DNA from: Terriglobia bacterium | GTDB taxonomy: Bacteria; Acidobacteriota; Terriglobia; Terriglobales; Acidobacteriaceae | Reading direction: 5' to 3' | Assembly: GCA_020073665.1 (NCBI GenBank) | Contig: JAIQEU010000015.1 | Span: 124,001 to 188,000, forward strand | DNA: 64,000 nt | In this document: piece by piece, positions 8,000 through 17,185 of the stretch | Numbering within the stretch: position 1 is the first letter of the stretch | How the letters are laid out: each line of letters opens with the position of its first letter | The notes under the pieces: model-generated | Seen by the model: the letters and a program-made list of their open reading frames with translations, nothing else | Databases searched by the model: none | Told to the model about the DNA's origin: nothing | Program-made: the position numbers and the translations under genes

Positions 8000-9628
8000 C
8001 TACACCGCCACCGCTTGGTACTCCTCGTAGGCGCCCTTGAAGTCGGTGATCTTGTGGTCGCCCTCGAAGTGCCAGATCCTGGTCGCGACCTCATCAATCA
8101 AATCGTGATCGTGACTCACCAGCAGCACTGTCCCCGGGTAGCGCTGCAACGCGATGTTCAACGCGTTAATTGACTCCAGATCCAGGTGGTTGGTTGGCTC
8201 ATCCAGCACCAGCACATTCGGCTTCTGTAGCATCAGCTTGCAGAACAGCAACCGGGCCGCTTCCCCACCTGAGAGCACGTCGGTCTTCTTATTGGCATCG
8301 TCGCGCGGAAACAGCATCTGCCCCAGCAGCCCGCGGATTTCCTCATGCGACGCCGCCGGATCCCACTGGTGCAGCCACTCGAACACCGTCATGCCTTTTT
8401 CGATCAGCATGCGGTGGTCCTGGGCAAAGTAACCAACAGCTGCCTCGTGTCCCCAGATCACTTTGCCTTCGCTCAGGAACGGCCCGTCGTAACCGCTGGT
8501 CTTGCGCAACTCGTTCTCAGGGACCGTAGGCGAGTTGGCCAGCAGCGCGTTGATCAGCGTAGTTTTGCCCGCGCCGTTACGGCCCATCAGAGCAATCTTC
8601 TCTCCACGAATCACGCTGGCGGTAAAACTCTTCACCACCGGGGTATCGTCGTAAGACTTGCTCACCCCTTCCACCTCCAGGATGTGTTTCCCGGAAGGCC
8701 GTTTCTGCTCAAACTTCAGGTACGGACGCTGGATGTTCGACTTGGCCAGCTCTGTCACCTGTAGCCGCTCCACCTCCTTGCGCCGTGACTGCACCTGGCT
8801 GGAACGCGTACCCGCCGCGAATCGCGCAATAAACTCGTTGAGCTGCGCGATCTTCTTTTCCCGCTGCGCGTTCTGCCCTTCGATCTGCGAGCGGATCTGT
8901 GTCTTCGCCACCACCATGTCGTCGTAAGTGCCGGTATAGGTGATGATGGTCTGGTAATCGATGTCGGCGATATGCGTACACACACTGTTCAGGAAATGGC
9001 GGTCGTGTGAGATCACGATCAGCACTCCGTCATAATCATTCAGGAAACTCTGCAGCCAGTGGATGGAGTCCAAGTCCAGGTGGTTGGTAGGCTCGTCGAG
9101 CAGCAACGCCGCCGGATGCCCGAACAAGGCCTGCGCCAGCAGCACGCGCACCTTCTGTCCGCCTTGCAACTCTCCCATCTTGCGTTCGTGATCGTGATCG
9201 GGAATGTCCAGCCCTTGCAGCAGCAGCGCGGCATCGGTCTCGGCGGTATAACCATCCTCTTCACCCACGATGCCTTCCAGTTCGCCCAGCTTCATGCCGT
9301 CTTCGTCGCTGATGTCCGCCTGGGTGTAAATCCGGTCCCGTTCCTCCATCGCCGCCCACAGCCGCTTGTTGCCCATGATCACCGTATCAATCACCCGGTA
9401 GGCATCGAAAGCAAACTGGTCCTGGCTGAGCACGCCGAACTTCCTCGGGCGCACCACCGTGCCCTTCTGCGGTTCCAATTCGCCGGTCAGAAGGTTCATG
9501 AACGTAGTCTTGCCGGCGCCGTTGGGACCGGTAAGGCCATAGCGCTTCCCCGGCGTGAACGCCGTGGAGACTTCTTCAAACAACACTTTCGCGCCGTAGC
9601 GCATAGACACATTACTGACTGAAATCAT
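8000..9628 (-). CDS. ybiT: ABC-F family ATPase, YbiT-type
   Basis: Soluble ribosome-associated ATPase of 542 residues with two ABC domains and no membrane segments. Domain 1 has Walker A GPNGAGKTT, signature LQGGQKVR (the usual S is Q) and Walker B ALLLDEPTNHLDLDS. The interdomain linker (about 240-310) is charged and helical (REKKIAQLNEFIARF), as in the P-site tRNA interaction motif. Domain 2 has GRNGAGKTT, LSGGEAARL and LVLDEPTNHLDLES. Length and the GHPAALLLDEPTNHLDLDSIHWL segment fit YbiT better than EttA or Uup. Known family role is in ribosome rescue or translation; its exact role here is unproven. The gene ends 294 bases before the pseudokinase. Confidence 0.93.
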   Translation of the reverse strand: MISVSNVSMRYGAKVLFEEVSTAFTPGKRYGLTGPNGAGKTTFMNLLTGELEPQKGTVVRPRKFGVLSQDQFAFDAYRVIDTVIMGNKRLWAAMEERDRIYTQADISDEDGMKLGELEGIVGEEDGYTAETDAALLLQGLDIPDHDHERKMGELQGGQKVRVLLAQALFGHPAALLLDEPTNHLDLDSIHWLQSFLNDYDGVLIVISHDRHFLNSVCTHIADIDYQTIITYTGTYDDMVVAKTQIRSQIEGQNAQREKKIAQLNEFIARFAAGTRSSQVQSRRKEVERLQVTELAKSNIQRPYLKFEQKRPSGKHILEVEGVSKSYDDTPVVKSFTASVIRGEKIALMGRNGAGKTTLINALLANSPTVPENELRKTSGYDGPFLSEGKVIWGHEAAVGYFAQDHRMLIEKGMTVFEWLHQWDPAASHEEIRGLLGQMLFPRDDANKKTDVLSGGEAARLLFCKLMLQKPNVLVLDEPTNHLDLESINALNIALQRYPGTVLLVSHDHDLIDEVATRIWHFEGDHKITDFKGAYEEYQAVAV

Positions 9629-9771
9629 GCTGTCTCAGGGAACTGCGGGAAAATTGCCAAAAAGGCGGGTCGCAGCTAACTCCTTAAAGAATAACACGCA
9701 AAGCCGTAGCACCGGCGTCCCGCCGGCCACCAGAAGACTTGGGGGCCTTCTCAGCAGAATGAACTTTTCCC

Positions 9772-9808
9772 TTGACACGATTCTATATTTCTGCAATTAT
9801 CGAAATAT
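9772..9808 (+). promoter_or_regulatory. arsR promoter and inverted-repeat operator
   Basis: TTGACA at 9772-9777 is a consensus -35. AATTAT at 9795-9800 sits 17 bases further as a weak -10. An inverted repeat, ATATTTC (9785-9791) and GAAATAT (9802-9808), spans the -10 and the first bases of the arsR start codon. Repressor bound here would block RNA polymerase. This is the geometry expected of an autoregulated ArsR operator and is released by arsenite in known systems. Confidence 0.65.
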
Positions 9809-10166
9809 GAAAGTTGCCCCTCCAGCCCGCAAGACCCTCGATCAGGTCGCCCGCTACGCCGACATGTTCTCGGCCATGGGCACCGAGCCACGCCTCCGCA
9901 TCATGCAATTGCTGCTGTCGGCGCATCCCGCGGGCCTGGTAGTCGGCGACATTCAGGAAGAAGTCGACATCCCCAACTCAACCCTCTCCCACCATCTGGA
10001 AAAGCTCAAGAGCGAAGGCTTAGTCAACGTGCGCCGCGAAAGCACCTTTTTGCGCTACACCGCCAATACCGAAGCTCTACAGGAATTATTGCGTTTTCTT
10101 TATTCCGAGTGCTGCACCCGCAACCAGGCCCTCAAGCCGGAAGAAATCATTCGCATCTGCAAATAG
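9807..10166 (+). CDS. arsR: ArsR/SmtB-family arsenic-responsive repressor
   Basis: 119-residue winged-helix repressor. Start ATG 9807 is preferred over upstream codons because these lie in or before the promoter. The recognition helix region is VDIPNSTLSHHLEKLKSEGLV and the wing follows (VRRESTFLRYTA). The classic ELCVCDL metal site of the E. coli protein is absent (here GLVVGDIQEE). A vicinal Cys pair near the C-terminus (YSECCTRNQ) probably binds As(III), as in ArsR types that lack the helix-3 site. It is the first gene of an arsenic operon and almost certainly autoregulated through the repeat overlapping its start. Confidence 0.93.
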   Translation: MKVAPPARKTLDQVARYADMFSAMGTEPRLRIMQLLLSAHPAGLVVGDIQEEVDIPNSTLSHHLEKLKSEGLVNVRRESTFLRYTANTEALQELLRFLYSECCTRNQALKPEEIIRICK

Positions 10167-10176
10167 GAGAACCATC

Positions 10177-11031
10177 ATGAGCGTGCCCGACATCAAGGAA
10201 GTCGTAAAGGAGAGATACGGCCAAGCCGCCCTGCGCGTGACCACTGGCGGCAGTTCCTGCTGCGGCTCGAATCAGGCGCGGGAGTTCTGCGACCCTATCA
10301 CCGCCGGTCTGTACGATCCGTCGCAAGCCAGCCAGATTCCTGAGGAGGCCATGCTGGCCTCGCTCGGCTGCGGCAACCCCACCGCGCTCGCCGAACTCAA
10401 GCCCGGCGAAGTCGTCCTCGATCTCGGCTCCGGGGGCGGCATCGACGTTCTACTCTCTGCCCGCCGCGTCGGCCCCACGGGCAAGGCCTACGGTCTCGAC
10501 ATGACCGATGAAATGCTCGCCCTGGCCAACGCCAATAAGGCCAAAGCCGGAGTGGACAACGTCGAGTTCCTGAAAGGCGAGATTGAGCACATTCCCCTTC
10601 CCGACAACACCGTAGACGTCATCATTTCCAACTGCGTCATCAATCTCTCGGCCGACAAGGATCGCGTTCTGCGCGAAGCCTTCCGCGTCCTCAAACCCGG
10701 TGGACGATTTGCCATCTCCGATGTCGTCACCCGCGGCGAGATGCTGCCCGAAATTCGCCGGAGTGTTCTGCTGTGGGTGGGCTGTATCGCGGGAGCGCTG
10801 GAGGAAAACGAATATCGCGCCAAGCTTGCCGCCGCCGGCTTCGAGCAGATTGACCTCGAGCCCACCCGCATCTATCGCGTCGACGATGCCCGCGAATTTC
10901 TCTCCCGCGAAGGTGTCGATGTAGACGCCATTGCTCCCCAGGTGGATGGCAAGTTCATGAGCGCGTTCGTCCGCGCCGTAAAGCCGAGTGGTGCCCAGCA
11001 GACCTGCTGCGGCCCCACGTGTTGCAACTGA
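10177..11031 (+). CDS. arsM: Arsenite S-adenosylmethionine methyltransferase
   Basis: 284-residue cytoplasmic enzyme that transfers methyl groups from SAM to trivalent arsenic. SAM motif I is [15 protein letters not shown], followed by YGLDMTDEM. Cys residues in the three expected places are seen: LGCGNP before motif I, SNCVINL and WVGCIAGAL. An extra Cys cluster occurs at each end, SSCCGS near residue 29 and CCGPTCC at the C-terminus; such extra pairs probably help hand over arsenic. It begins 10 bases after arsR with a good AGGAG ribosome site. Confidence 0.95.
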   Translation: MSVPDIKEVVKERYGQAALRVTTGGSSCCGSNQAREFCDPITAGLYDPSQASQIPEEAMLASLGCGNPTALAELKPGEVVLDLGSGGGIDVLLSARRVGPTGKAYGLDMTDEMLALANANKAKAGVDNVEFLKGEIEHIPLPDNTVDVIISNCVINLSADKDRVLREAFRVLKPGGRFAISDVVTRGEMLPEIRRSVLLWVGCIAGALEENEYRAKLAAAGFEQIDLEPTRIYRVDDAREFLSREGVDVDAIAPQVDGKFMSAFVRAVKPSGAQQTCCGPTCCN

Positions 11032-11052
11032 AATCAGCCGAGGCCAGTGACT

Positions 11053-11544
11053 ATGCAAGGCCATTACAATGTCTTGTTTCTCTGCACCGGCAATTCGGCA
11101 CGCTCGATCATGGCCGAGGCCATCTTGAACTTCAAGGGCAGCCCGGGTTTTACTGCTCACAGCGCCGGTAGCCATCCCGCGGGATCGGTTCGACCGGAAG
11201 CCTTGCTTCAGCTGCAAACCGCGCACATCCCGACCGCAGGCTTGCGCAGCAAGGCGTGGGATGAGTTCTCTCTGCCAGGCTCTCCCCAGTTCGACTTCGT
11301 TTTTTCTGTCTGCGACAACGCCGCCAAAGAAGTTTGCCCCGTCTGGCCGGGACAGCCGATGACGGCGCACTGGGGCGTACCCGACCCAGCCGCGGCACGC
11401 GGAACCGCAGCGGAAATAGCGCGAGCTTTCCGCGATGCTTATTTTGTCCTCGAACGGAGAATCGGCCTGTTCCTGTGCCTTCCCTTGGCCAGCCTCGACC
11501 GGCTCGCACTCAAGAAGGAAGTCGACAACATAGGCCGACAATGA
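11053..11544 (+). CDS. arsC: Arsenate reductase, low-molecular-weight phosphatase type
   Basis: 163 residues of the LMW protein-tyrosine-phosphatase fold. The P-loop FLCTGNSARS (CX5R) begins near residue 10 and reduces As(V) to As(III). A second Cys pair candidate is VCDNAAKEVCPVWPG, a usual partner region in thioredoxin-coupled ArsC. The C-terminus (IGLFLCLPLASLDRLAL) fits the family. Start ATG 11053 is preferred to GTG 11047 because the GAGG site lies about nine bases upstream. Third gene of the ars operon. Confidence 0.9.
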   Translation: MQGHYNVLFLCTGNSARSIMAEAILNFKGSPGFTAHSAGSHPAGSVRPEALLQLQTAHIPTAGLRSKAWDEFSLPGSPQFDFVFSVCDNAAKEVCPVWPGQPMTAHWGVPDPAAARGTAAEIARAFRDAYFVLERRIGLFLCLPLASLDRLALKKEVDNIGRQ

Positions 11545-11548
11545 AAAG

Positions 11549-11625
11549 AGCAGTCAGCACTCAGCATTCAGTCCTGCGGCTTGGTTGCTCGTGGAGGGCC
11601 GGTGCTAAGTGCTCAACCTGTCAAA
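11549..11625. repeat. Short dispersed AGTCAGCACTCAGC-type repeat between arsC and acr3
   Basis: The 90-base spacer between arsC and the efflux gene begins with a CAGTCAGCACTCAGCATTCAGT stretch, a low-complexity CAG/ACTCAG motif. Part of a partner appears downstream (GTGCTAAGTGC near 11602). It is not coding. It splits an otherwise tightly packed operon and may form a weak hairpin. Confidence 0.4.
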
Positions 11626-11634
11626 GGTCCACAC

Positions 11635-12705
11635 ATGAAGATAACTAGTCGTCTCAGCTTTCTCGACCGCTACTTGACCGCGTGGATCTTCGCGGCGATG
11701 GTTATCGGTGTGGTTTCTGGCTGGCTCGCGCCCGGGATCGTGCCCTTCCTGAACCGCTTCAGCATCGGGACAACTTCGGTTCCGATTGCGGTCGGGCTGA
11801 TCCTGATGATGTACCCACCGCTGGCGAAAGTTCGATACGAAGAATTGGGCGAGGTCTTTCGCAACAAGAAAATCCTGGGCCTCTCTCTCCTCCAGAACTG
11901 GGTCATCGGGCCGGTGCTGATGTTCGCCCTGGCCATCCTTTTCCTGCGCGACTACCCCGAGTACATGGCAGGACTGATCATGATTGGGCTGGCGCGATGC
12001 ATCGCCATGGTCATCGTATGGAACGAGCTGGCCAAGGGTGACACCGAATACGCCGCCGGCCTGGTTGCCTTCAATTCCATATTCCAGGTGCTGTTCTATT
12101 CGTTTTATGCGTGGATCTTTGTCACCATGCTGCCGCAATGGTTTGGGCTGCACGGTTCCGTCGTGAATGTTTCCATTCGCGACGTCGCCAAGAGTGTCTT
12201 CTTCTATCTCGGCATTCCATTCATTGCCGGCATGACCACCCGCTTTCTCCTGGTGCGGGCACGGGGCAAGCAATGGTACGAGACGCGCTTCGTCCCACGA
12301 ATCAGCCCCATCACGCTTATCGCGCTCTTGTTCACCATCGTGGTGATGTTCTCCCTTAAAGGCGAGTACATCGTTCGCCTGCCTCTCGACGTGGTCCGGA
12401 TTGCCGTTCCACTGCTGATTTATTTCGTGGTGATGTTCCTGGTCTCGTTCTACATGGGAAGAAAGCTCGGCGCCGACTACGCGAAGACCGCGACGCTTTC
12501 GTTCACTGCCGCCAGCAACAACTTTGAGCTGGCCATTGCGGTTGCGGTTGGCGTGTTCGGAATCAATTCAGGCGCGGCCTTCGCCGCCGTGATTGGGCCG
12601 CTGGTGGAAGTACCCGCGCTGATCGGGCTGGTGAATGTCGCCTTGTATTTCCAGCGACGCTACTTTGGTGAGAGCGTCGGCGAGCCAGCCGGCGTTCCAG
12701 TTTAA
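11635..12705 (+). CDS. acr3: ACR3-family arsenite efflux permease
   Basis: 356-residue inner-membrane carrier that exports As(III). About ten hydrophobic helices are visible. Family motifs include [18 protein letters not shown] in helix 1, [17 protein letters not shown] (the conserved Cys needed for arsenite transport in helix 4) and [17 protein letters not shown] with [14 protein letters not shown] near the end. Start ATG 11635 places helix 1 normally; an upstream in-frame GTG region falls in the repeat. Fourth and last gene of the arsenic operon; no arsA is present. Confidence 0.95.
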   Translation: MKITSRLSFLDRYLTAWIFAAMVIGVVSGWLAPGIVPFLNRFSIGTTSVPIAVGLILMMYPPLAKVRYEELGEVFRNKKILGLSLLQNWVIGPVLMFALAILFLRDYPEYMAGLIMIGLARCIAMVIVWNELAKGDTEYAAGLVAFNSIFQVLFYSFYAWIFVTMLPQWFGLHGSVVNVSIRDVAKSVFFYLGIPFIAGMTTRFLLVRARGKQWYETRFVPRISPITLIALLFTIVVMFSLKGEYIVRLPLDVVRIAVPLLIYFVVMFLVSFYMGRKLGADYAKTATLSFTAASNNFELAIAVAVGVFGINSGAAFAAVIGPLVEVPALIGLVNVALYFQRRYFGESVGEPAGVPV

Positions 12706-12716
12706 GCTTTCCTGGT

Positions 12717-14162
12717 TTACGACAACGCCTGCAGTTGTACCGCTTGCGTCCGCTCCACTACCGTCCGAACCGCGGCGATGGCTCGCTGCACGTCCCTTTC
12801 CGATGTTCTCCAGTTGCACACGCTCACCCGCATTACCCGGATGCCGTTCCAGGTGCTGCCGGTGAAGAATGCCTCGCCACCAGCCGCGATCGCGGCAATC
12901 ACCTCGTCGGTGCGACGGTCATGGTCCCGGTTGCCGGCGCCAGTCTTGGGATCGAGAAATCGGACCAACCCCTGATTAATGACCGGCTCGCACAGTACTT
13001 CAACTCCTGGCAGACAGCCGATACCCATCACCAGCGAGCGCGCATGCTGGCAACAACCCTCCACCAGGACCGCCAAGCCCTCCCGGCCCAACTGGCGAAG
13101 CGCTGCGTACGTGGGAAATCCCCGCGCGCGGCGGGACCATTCCGGGTTCCAATCGAATTGGTCGCGCGCCTCCGCGTCATGCGTCAGATAAGCGGCGCGA
13201 TGCGACATGGCAGCCCGATGCGCATCGGGCTCCGCCACCAAGGCGTAGCCACAGTCGAAAGGAACGTTCAGCCACTTGTGACCATCGGTCGCCCACGAAT
13301 CGGCCGCCTCCACACCTTTGACCAGGTGCCGGTATCGTGGACTGGCTGCCGCCCATAATCCGAACGCGCCATCCACGTGGACCCATGCACCGTGCTTGTG
13401 AGCAAGTGGGATCACTGCCTCAAACTGATCGAACGCTCCGGTGTTGATGTCGCCGGCTTGCAGAAGCACAATCGTAGGAGCAGAAGGGTCTCGCTTGAAT
13501 GCTTCGTCCAGCGCCTCTACCTGCAGATGGCCCTGCTGATCTGTGGCAAGGTCCTCCACTTGTGAGAGACCGAGACCAAGCAGGCGTACCGCTCGCTCGA
13601 TAGATCCGTGGCGCTGATTGTTGGCCAGGATGCGAATCCTGGGCGCGCCATACAGGCCTTGCTGTTCTACATCCCAACCTCGCTTGGCTAGCAGCGAATG
13701 TCGAGCGGCGGCCAGGCAAGTCGCATGTGCCATTTGGCAGCCGCTGACCAGTGCAAAGCTGGCCTTTGCCGGAAGCCCCAGAATTTCCTTCAGCCACTCG
13801 CCTACCACCTCTTCCACAATGGCAGCCGCCGGCCCGCTCGCATAAAGGACAGCATTCTGGTCCCAGGCAGCCGTGAGCCAGTCGGCCGCCAGGGCAGCGG
13901 GCAGCGAACCTCCGACCACCCAGCCAAAGAATCGTCCGCCGGCAAAACCTAGGATCCCACCCTCAACATCCTTCACCAGTTCGGCCACAACCTGCTCCGG
14001 TGGAACCCCTTCTGCGGTCAGAGGCCTGCACAGCCGATGACGCAGGGTTTGACGATCCACGGTCGCTGCGACCGGATTTTGGTCCAACCCCGCCAAGTGC
14101 TCGACAGCGCTCTCAAATGCCGTGGCCAGGGTCTTCTGAAATTGCGGATCTAGATTTGCCAT
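12717..14162 (-). CDS. Pyridoxal-5'-phosphate-dependent group II amino-acid decarboxylase
   Basis: 481 residues of the DOPA/tyrosine/glutamate decarboxylase family, cytoplasmic. The PLP-binding Lys is in SWATDGHKWLNVPFDCG, preceded by WVHVDGAFGLWAAAS, which carries the Asp that contacts the cofactor nitrogen. An N-terminal segment (PEQVVAELVKDVEGGILGFAGGRFFGWVVGG) matches the substrate-binding part of aromatic decarboxylases. Substrate cannot be read from the sequence; family members act on aromatic amino acids, glutamate or 2,4-diaminobutyrate. It converges on acr3 with only 11 bases between stops. Confidence 0.88.
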   Translation of the reverse strand: MANLDPQFQKTLATAFESAVEHLAGLDQNPVAATVDRQTLRHRLCRPLTAEGVPPEQVVAELVKDVEGGILGFAGGRFFGWVVGGSLPAALAADWLTAAWDQNAVLYASGPAAAIVEEVVGEWLKEILGLPAKASFALVSGCQMAHATCLAAARHSLLAKRGWDVEQQGLYGAPRIRILANNQRHGSIERAVRLLGLGLSQVEDLATDQQGHLQVEALDEAFKRDPSAPTIVLLQAGDINTGAFDQFEAVIPLAHKHGAWVHVDGAFGLWAAASPRYRHLVKGVEAADSWATDGHKWLNVPFDCGYALVAEPDAHRAAMSHRAAYLTHDAEARDQFDWNPEWSRRARGFPTYAALRQLGREGLAVLVEGCCQHARSLVMGIGCLPGVEVLCEPVINQGLVRFLDPKTGAGNRDHDRRTDEVIAAIAAGGEAFFTGSTWNGIRVMRVSVCNWRTSERDVQRAIAAVRTVVERTQAVQLQALS

Positions 14163-14307
14163 GGGTCGAGTCTATCTAGACAGGTGTTGCGAATCTATCC
14201 GAAGCTTGCGCTCGAACTCCCGCTTTGGCAGGGAGCCGTCCGGGCGATGTAAGCCCGTCTATGGGGTTGCTATTTCTGCCATCACGGGCGTCCAATAAAC
14301 TCTACTC

Positions 14308-16575
14308 ATGCCCTCCACCGAACGCTGGCAGCTGCGAATCCAGGGGGTTGTCCAAGGGGTGGGCTTCCGCCCGTTCGTCTACAACCTCGCCACTCGCCAC
14401 CACCTGGCAGGATTCGTTTCCAACAACTCTGACGGTGTTCACATCGAGATCGAAGGCGATCACGAGAAATTGGAAACTTTTCGCGACGACTTGCAAACGC
14501 AGCCGCCCCCGCTGGCCCGCATCGACTCCATCGTCATCCAACCTATCCCGGCCACGGGCGACGCCGCCTTCCGCATTCACGAAAGCGCCGCTCAAGCCGG
14601 GCCCAGCACCCCGGTGTCTCCCGATGTTGCCACCTGTCCCGACTGCCTGCGCGAGTTGTTCGATTCTGCGGACCGTCGCTACCACTATCCCTTTCTGAAT
14701 TGCACTAATTGCGGCCCCCGCTTCACTATCATTCGCGACATCCCCTACGACCGCCCGTTCACCACCATGGCGAATTTCGCTATGTGTCCCGAATGTGATG
14801 CCGAATATCACGATCCTGCTAACCGCCGTTTTCATGCCCAGCCCAACGCTTGCCCCCAATGCGGCCCGTACGTGTGGCTGCATCCCACGGACTTGAAGGA
14901 CGAGGAAGCTCTGGCCGCTGTCCGCCAGTCCCTGGCCGACGGGCGCATCGTCGCTATCAAGGGAATTGGCGGATTTCACCTCGCCTGCGATGCCACCAAC
15001 TCTGCCGCTACCGGAGAATTGCGCCGCCGCAAAGGCCGTGGCGACAAGCCGTTTGCCTTGATGGCTCGCGATCTCGACGTCATCCGCCAGTTCACCGAAG
15101 TTAACCACGAGGAAGCTGCGCTGCTCACCAGTCGCGAACGGCCAATCGTGTTGTTGCGGCGAAAGAACAATCCCTCGCTGTCTGCTCTGGTCGCCCCTGG
15201 TACCGCGCTCCTGGGTTTCATGTTGCCCTATTCGCCGCTCCATCATCTGCTGCTCGCTGAGCGGCCGTTGGTTATGACCTCCGGCAACTTGAGCGACGAA
15301 CCGATCGCGCGCGACAACGACGAAGCCTTAAGTCGGCTGGCCCCTCTCGCCGATCTGTTCCTCCTGCACAACCGCGACATCCACGTGGTTTGCGACGACT
15401 CGGTCATCCGCATCCATGAAGCCCGCGAACTCCCCATCCGACGCGCCCGCGGCTACGCGCCCTTGCCGGTGAAGCTTCCCTGGCCGGTGCAGACCGTACT
15501 CGCCGTGGGCGCAGAATTGAAATCCACCTTCTGCTTGACCAAGGGTGACTACGCCTACATGAGCCCGCACCTGGGCGACATGGAAAATTTCGAAACCCTG
15601 CAGGCGCTCGAGCGCAGCCTGGCTCACTTCCGCGCCATCTTTCGATGTTCGCCCGCCCGGGTAATCTGCGACTTGCATCCCGGATACTTGTCCACTCGCT
15701 GGGCCACCAAGTTCGCGGATGAGAACCGTCTTCCCCTGATGCAGGTCCAGCACCATCACGCCCACGTGGCTGCGCTCATGGCAGAACACGGCCTCGATGG
15801 CTCAGAGCCTGTCATCGGAGTGAGTTTTGACGGAACCGGCTACGGCACCGACGGCGCCATTTGGGGTGGCGAGATATTGATTGCCGACTATGCGTCCTTC
15901 CGCCGTGCCGCCCGGCTGAAATATGTCCCCATGCCCGGTGGCGATGCCGCTATCAAACGCCCCTACCGAATGGCGTTGGCGCATCTGCACGCAGCCGGAA
16001 TCCCCTGGGACCCGGACTTGCCGTGTATCTCCGCCACGCCGGCAGATGAACTTCGCGTACTGAAGCGCCAACTGGAAACTCGCTTCAACTGTGCCGACAC
16101 CAGCAGCATGGGTCGCCTCTTCGACGCCGTGGCTTCGCTCGTGGGAATCCGCCACCTCGCCTCCTACGAAGCCCAAGCCGCCATCGAACTGGAGATGGTC
16201 AGCCAATCCCAACCAGCCGATGGTTATCGTTTTGATTTGCTCGAAGGAGGAGAAGGAGAAGTTGCGATCGATCCCGCGCCGGTCCTGCAGTCCATCGTTA
16301 CGGATCTCCGAGGCCAAGTCTCTCGACCTCTGATTTCAGCCCGGTTCCACACCGCGGTAGCCGGGTGCATTGCGGAAGTCTGCACTCGCTTGCGAAAGCA
16401 GACCGGGAACAAACTGGTCGCACTTACCGGAGGGGTTTTTCAAAACGTGCTGCTTCTGAAGTTTGCAAAAGAACGCCTGCAGCAAGCTGGGTTCAGCATC
16501 CTCACGCACCGCCTGGTTCCCCCGAACGACGGCGGCCTGGCCCTAGGACAAGCCATGATTGGATTGAAGAGGTAG
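14308..16575 (+). CDS. hypF: [NiFe]-hydrogenase maturation carbamoyltransferase HypF
   Basis: 755 residues, full length for HypF, which makes the carbamoyl group that becomes the CN ligand of the [NiFe] site. In order: acylphosphatase domain (about 1-92, VQGVGFRPFVYNLA); two zinc fingers (CPDCLRE to CTNCGPR, CPECDAEY to CPQCGP, about 110-190); YrdC-like domain (about 200-385, VAIKGIGGFHLACDA, LRRRKGRGDKPFALM); Kae1/HypF C-terminal domain (VQHHHAHVAALMAEH, GVSFDGTGYGTDG, TGGVFQN). All domains look intact. No other hyp or hydrogenase gene is in the window, so its partners must be elsewhere. Confidence 0.95.
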   Translation: MPSTERWQLRIQGVVQGVGFRPFVYNLATRHHLAGFVSNNSDGVHIEIEGDHEKLETFRDDLQTQPPPLARIDSIVIQPIPATGDAAFRIHESAAQAGPSTPVSPDVATCPDCLRELFDSADRRYHYPFLNCTNCGPRFTIIRDIPYDRPFTTMANFAMCPECDAEYHDPANRRFHAQPNACPQCGPYVWLHPTDLKDEEALAAVRQSLADGRIVAIKGIGGFHLACDATNSAATGELRRRKGRGDKPFALMARDLDVIRQFTEVNHEEAALLTSRERPIVLLRRKNNPSLSALVAPGTALLGFMLPYSPLHHLLLAERPLVMTSGNLSDEPIARDNDEALSRLAPLADLFLLHNRDIHVVCDDSVIRIHEARELPIRRARGYAPLPVKLPWPVQTVLAVGAELKSTFCLTKGDYAYMSPHLGDMENFETLQALERSLAHFRAIFRCSPARVICDLHPGYLSTRWATKFADENRLPLMQVQHHHAHVAALMAEHGLDGSEPVIGVSFDGTGYGTDGAIWGGEILIADYASFRRAARLKYVPMPGGDAAIKRPYRMALAHLHAAGIPWDPDLPCISATPADELRVLKRQLETRFNCADTSSMGRLFDAVASLVGIRHLASYEAQAAIELEMVSQSQPADGYRFDLLEGGEGEVAIDPAPVLQSIVTDLRGQVSRPLISARFHTAVAGCIAEVCTRLRKQTGNKLVALTGGVFQNVLLLKFAKERLQQAGFSILTHRLVPPNDGGLALGQAMIGLKR

Positions 16576-16642
16576 CGCCCGCGTCCCGGGCTGCCGTCGG
16601 CTCGAACCAGCGGGTTTCGCAGAGGTGCAATGAGGGCTGACT

Positions 16643-17065
16643 ATGCAGACACTGGGCCATGTCGCTCTGGTCGTCCGGGAATACGATGAAGCCCTGGCGT
16701 TCTTCACCAACGCCCTGGGCTTCCGGGTGATTGAGGACACTGACTTGGGTGAAGGCAAGCGATGGGTGCTGGTGGCGCCACCCGGTTCTCATGGTACGAG
16801 CCTGCTTCTCGCCCGGGCGTCAACCTCCGAGCAGGCAAGCCGCGTCGGCAACCAGGCTGGCGGGCGCGTCTTTCTCTTTCTGCACACCGATGATTTCTGG
16901 CGTGACTACCGTGCAATGCAGGCCCACGATGTGAAATTTTGCCGGCCGCCGCGCGAGGAACCTTACGGGACCGTCGCCGTGTTCTACGACCTCTACGGCA
17001 ACCTGTGGGACTTGCTGCAGTTGAAAGAGAGTGTCGCCGCCAGGTACCTCGGAGAAGTTCCTTAG
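16643..17065 (+). CDS. VOC-family (glyoxalase/dioxygenase-fold) protein
   Basis: 140-residue vicinal-oxygen-chelate domain protein. It shows the paired beta-alpha-beta-beta-beta modules: LGHVALVVREYDEALAFFTNALGF at the start and VAVFYDLYGNLWDLLQ at the end. The candidate metal ligands are His in GHVAL, Glu/Asp in the second half and the terminal acidic segment. Resembles small putative lactoylglutathione-lyase-like proteins; the substrate is not predictable. It lies 67 bases after hypF and could be read from the same transcript. Confidence 0.85.
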   Translation: MQTLGHVALVVREYDEALAFFTNALGFRVIEDTDLGEGKRWVLVAPPGSHGTSLLLARASTSEQASRVGNQAGGRVFLFLHTDDFWRDYRAMQAHDVKFCRPPREEPYGTVAVFYDLYGNLWDLLQLKESVAARYLGEVP

Positions 17066-17185
17066 AAAGTCCGCCCACGCGCCCTTGCACGATCCTGTGA
17101 GTGATCTCGGTAGGGTCTGCATCCTCCGTGACCATCGCTCCACCAATGTGCTATACCTTCTTTGGCGTGCCCACTTCTTCAAGCC

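Noticed and set aside
14302-15246. Long minus-strand open frame inside hypF.
   Set aside because: Fully antisense to a well-conserved protein; a by-product of GC-rich codon use.
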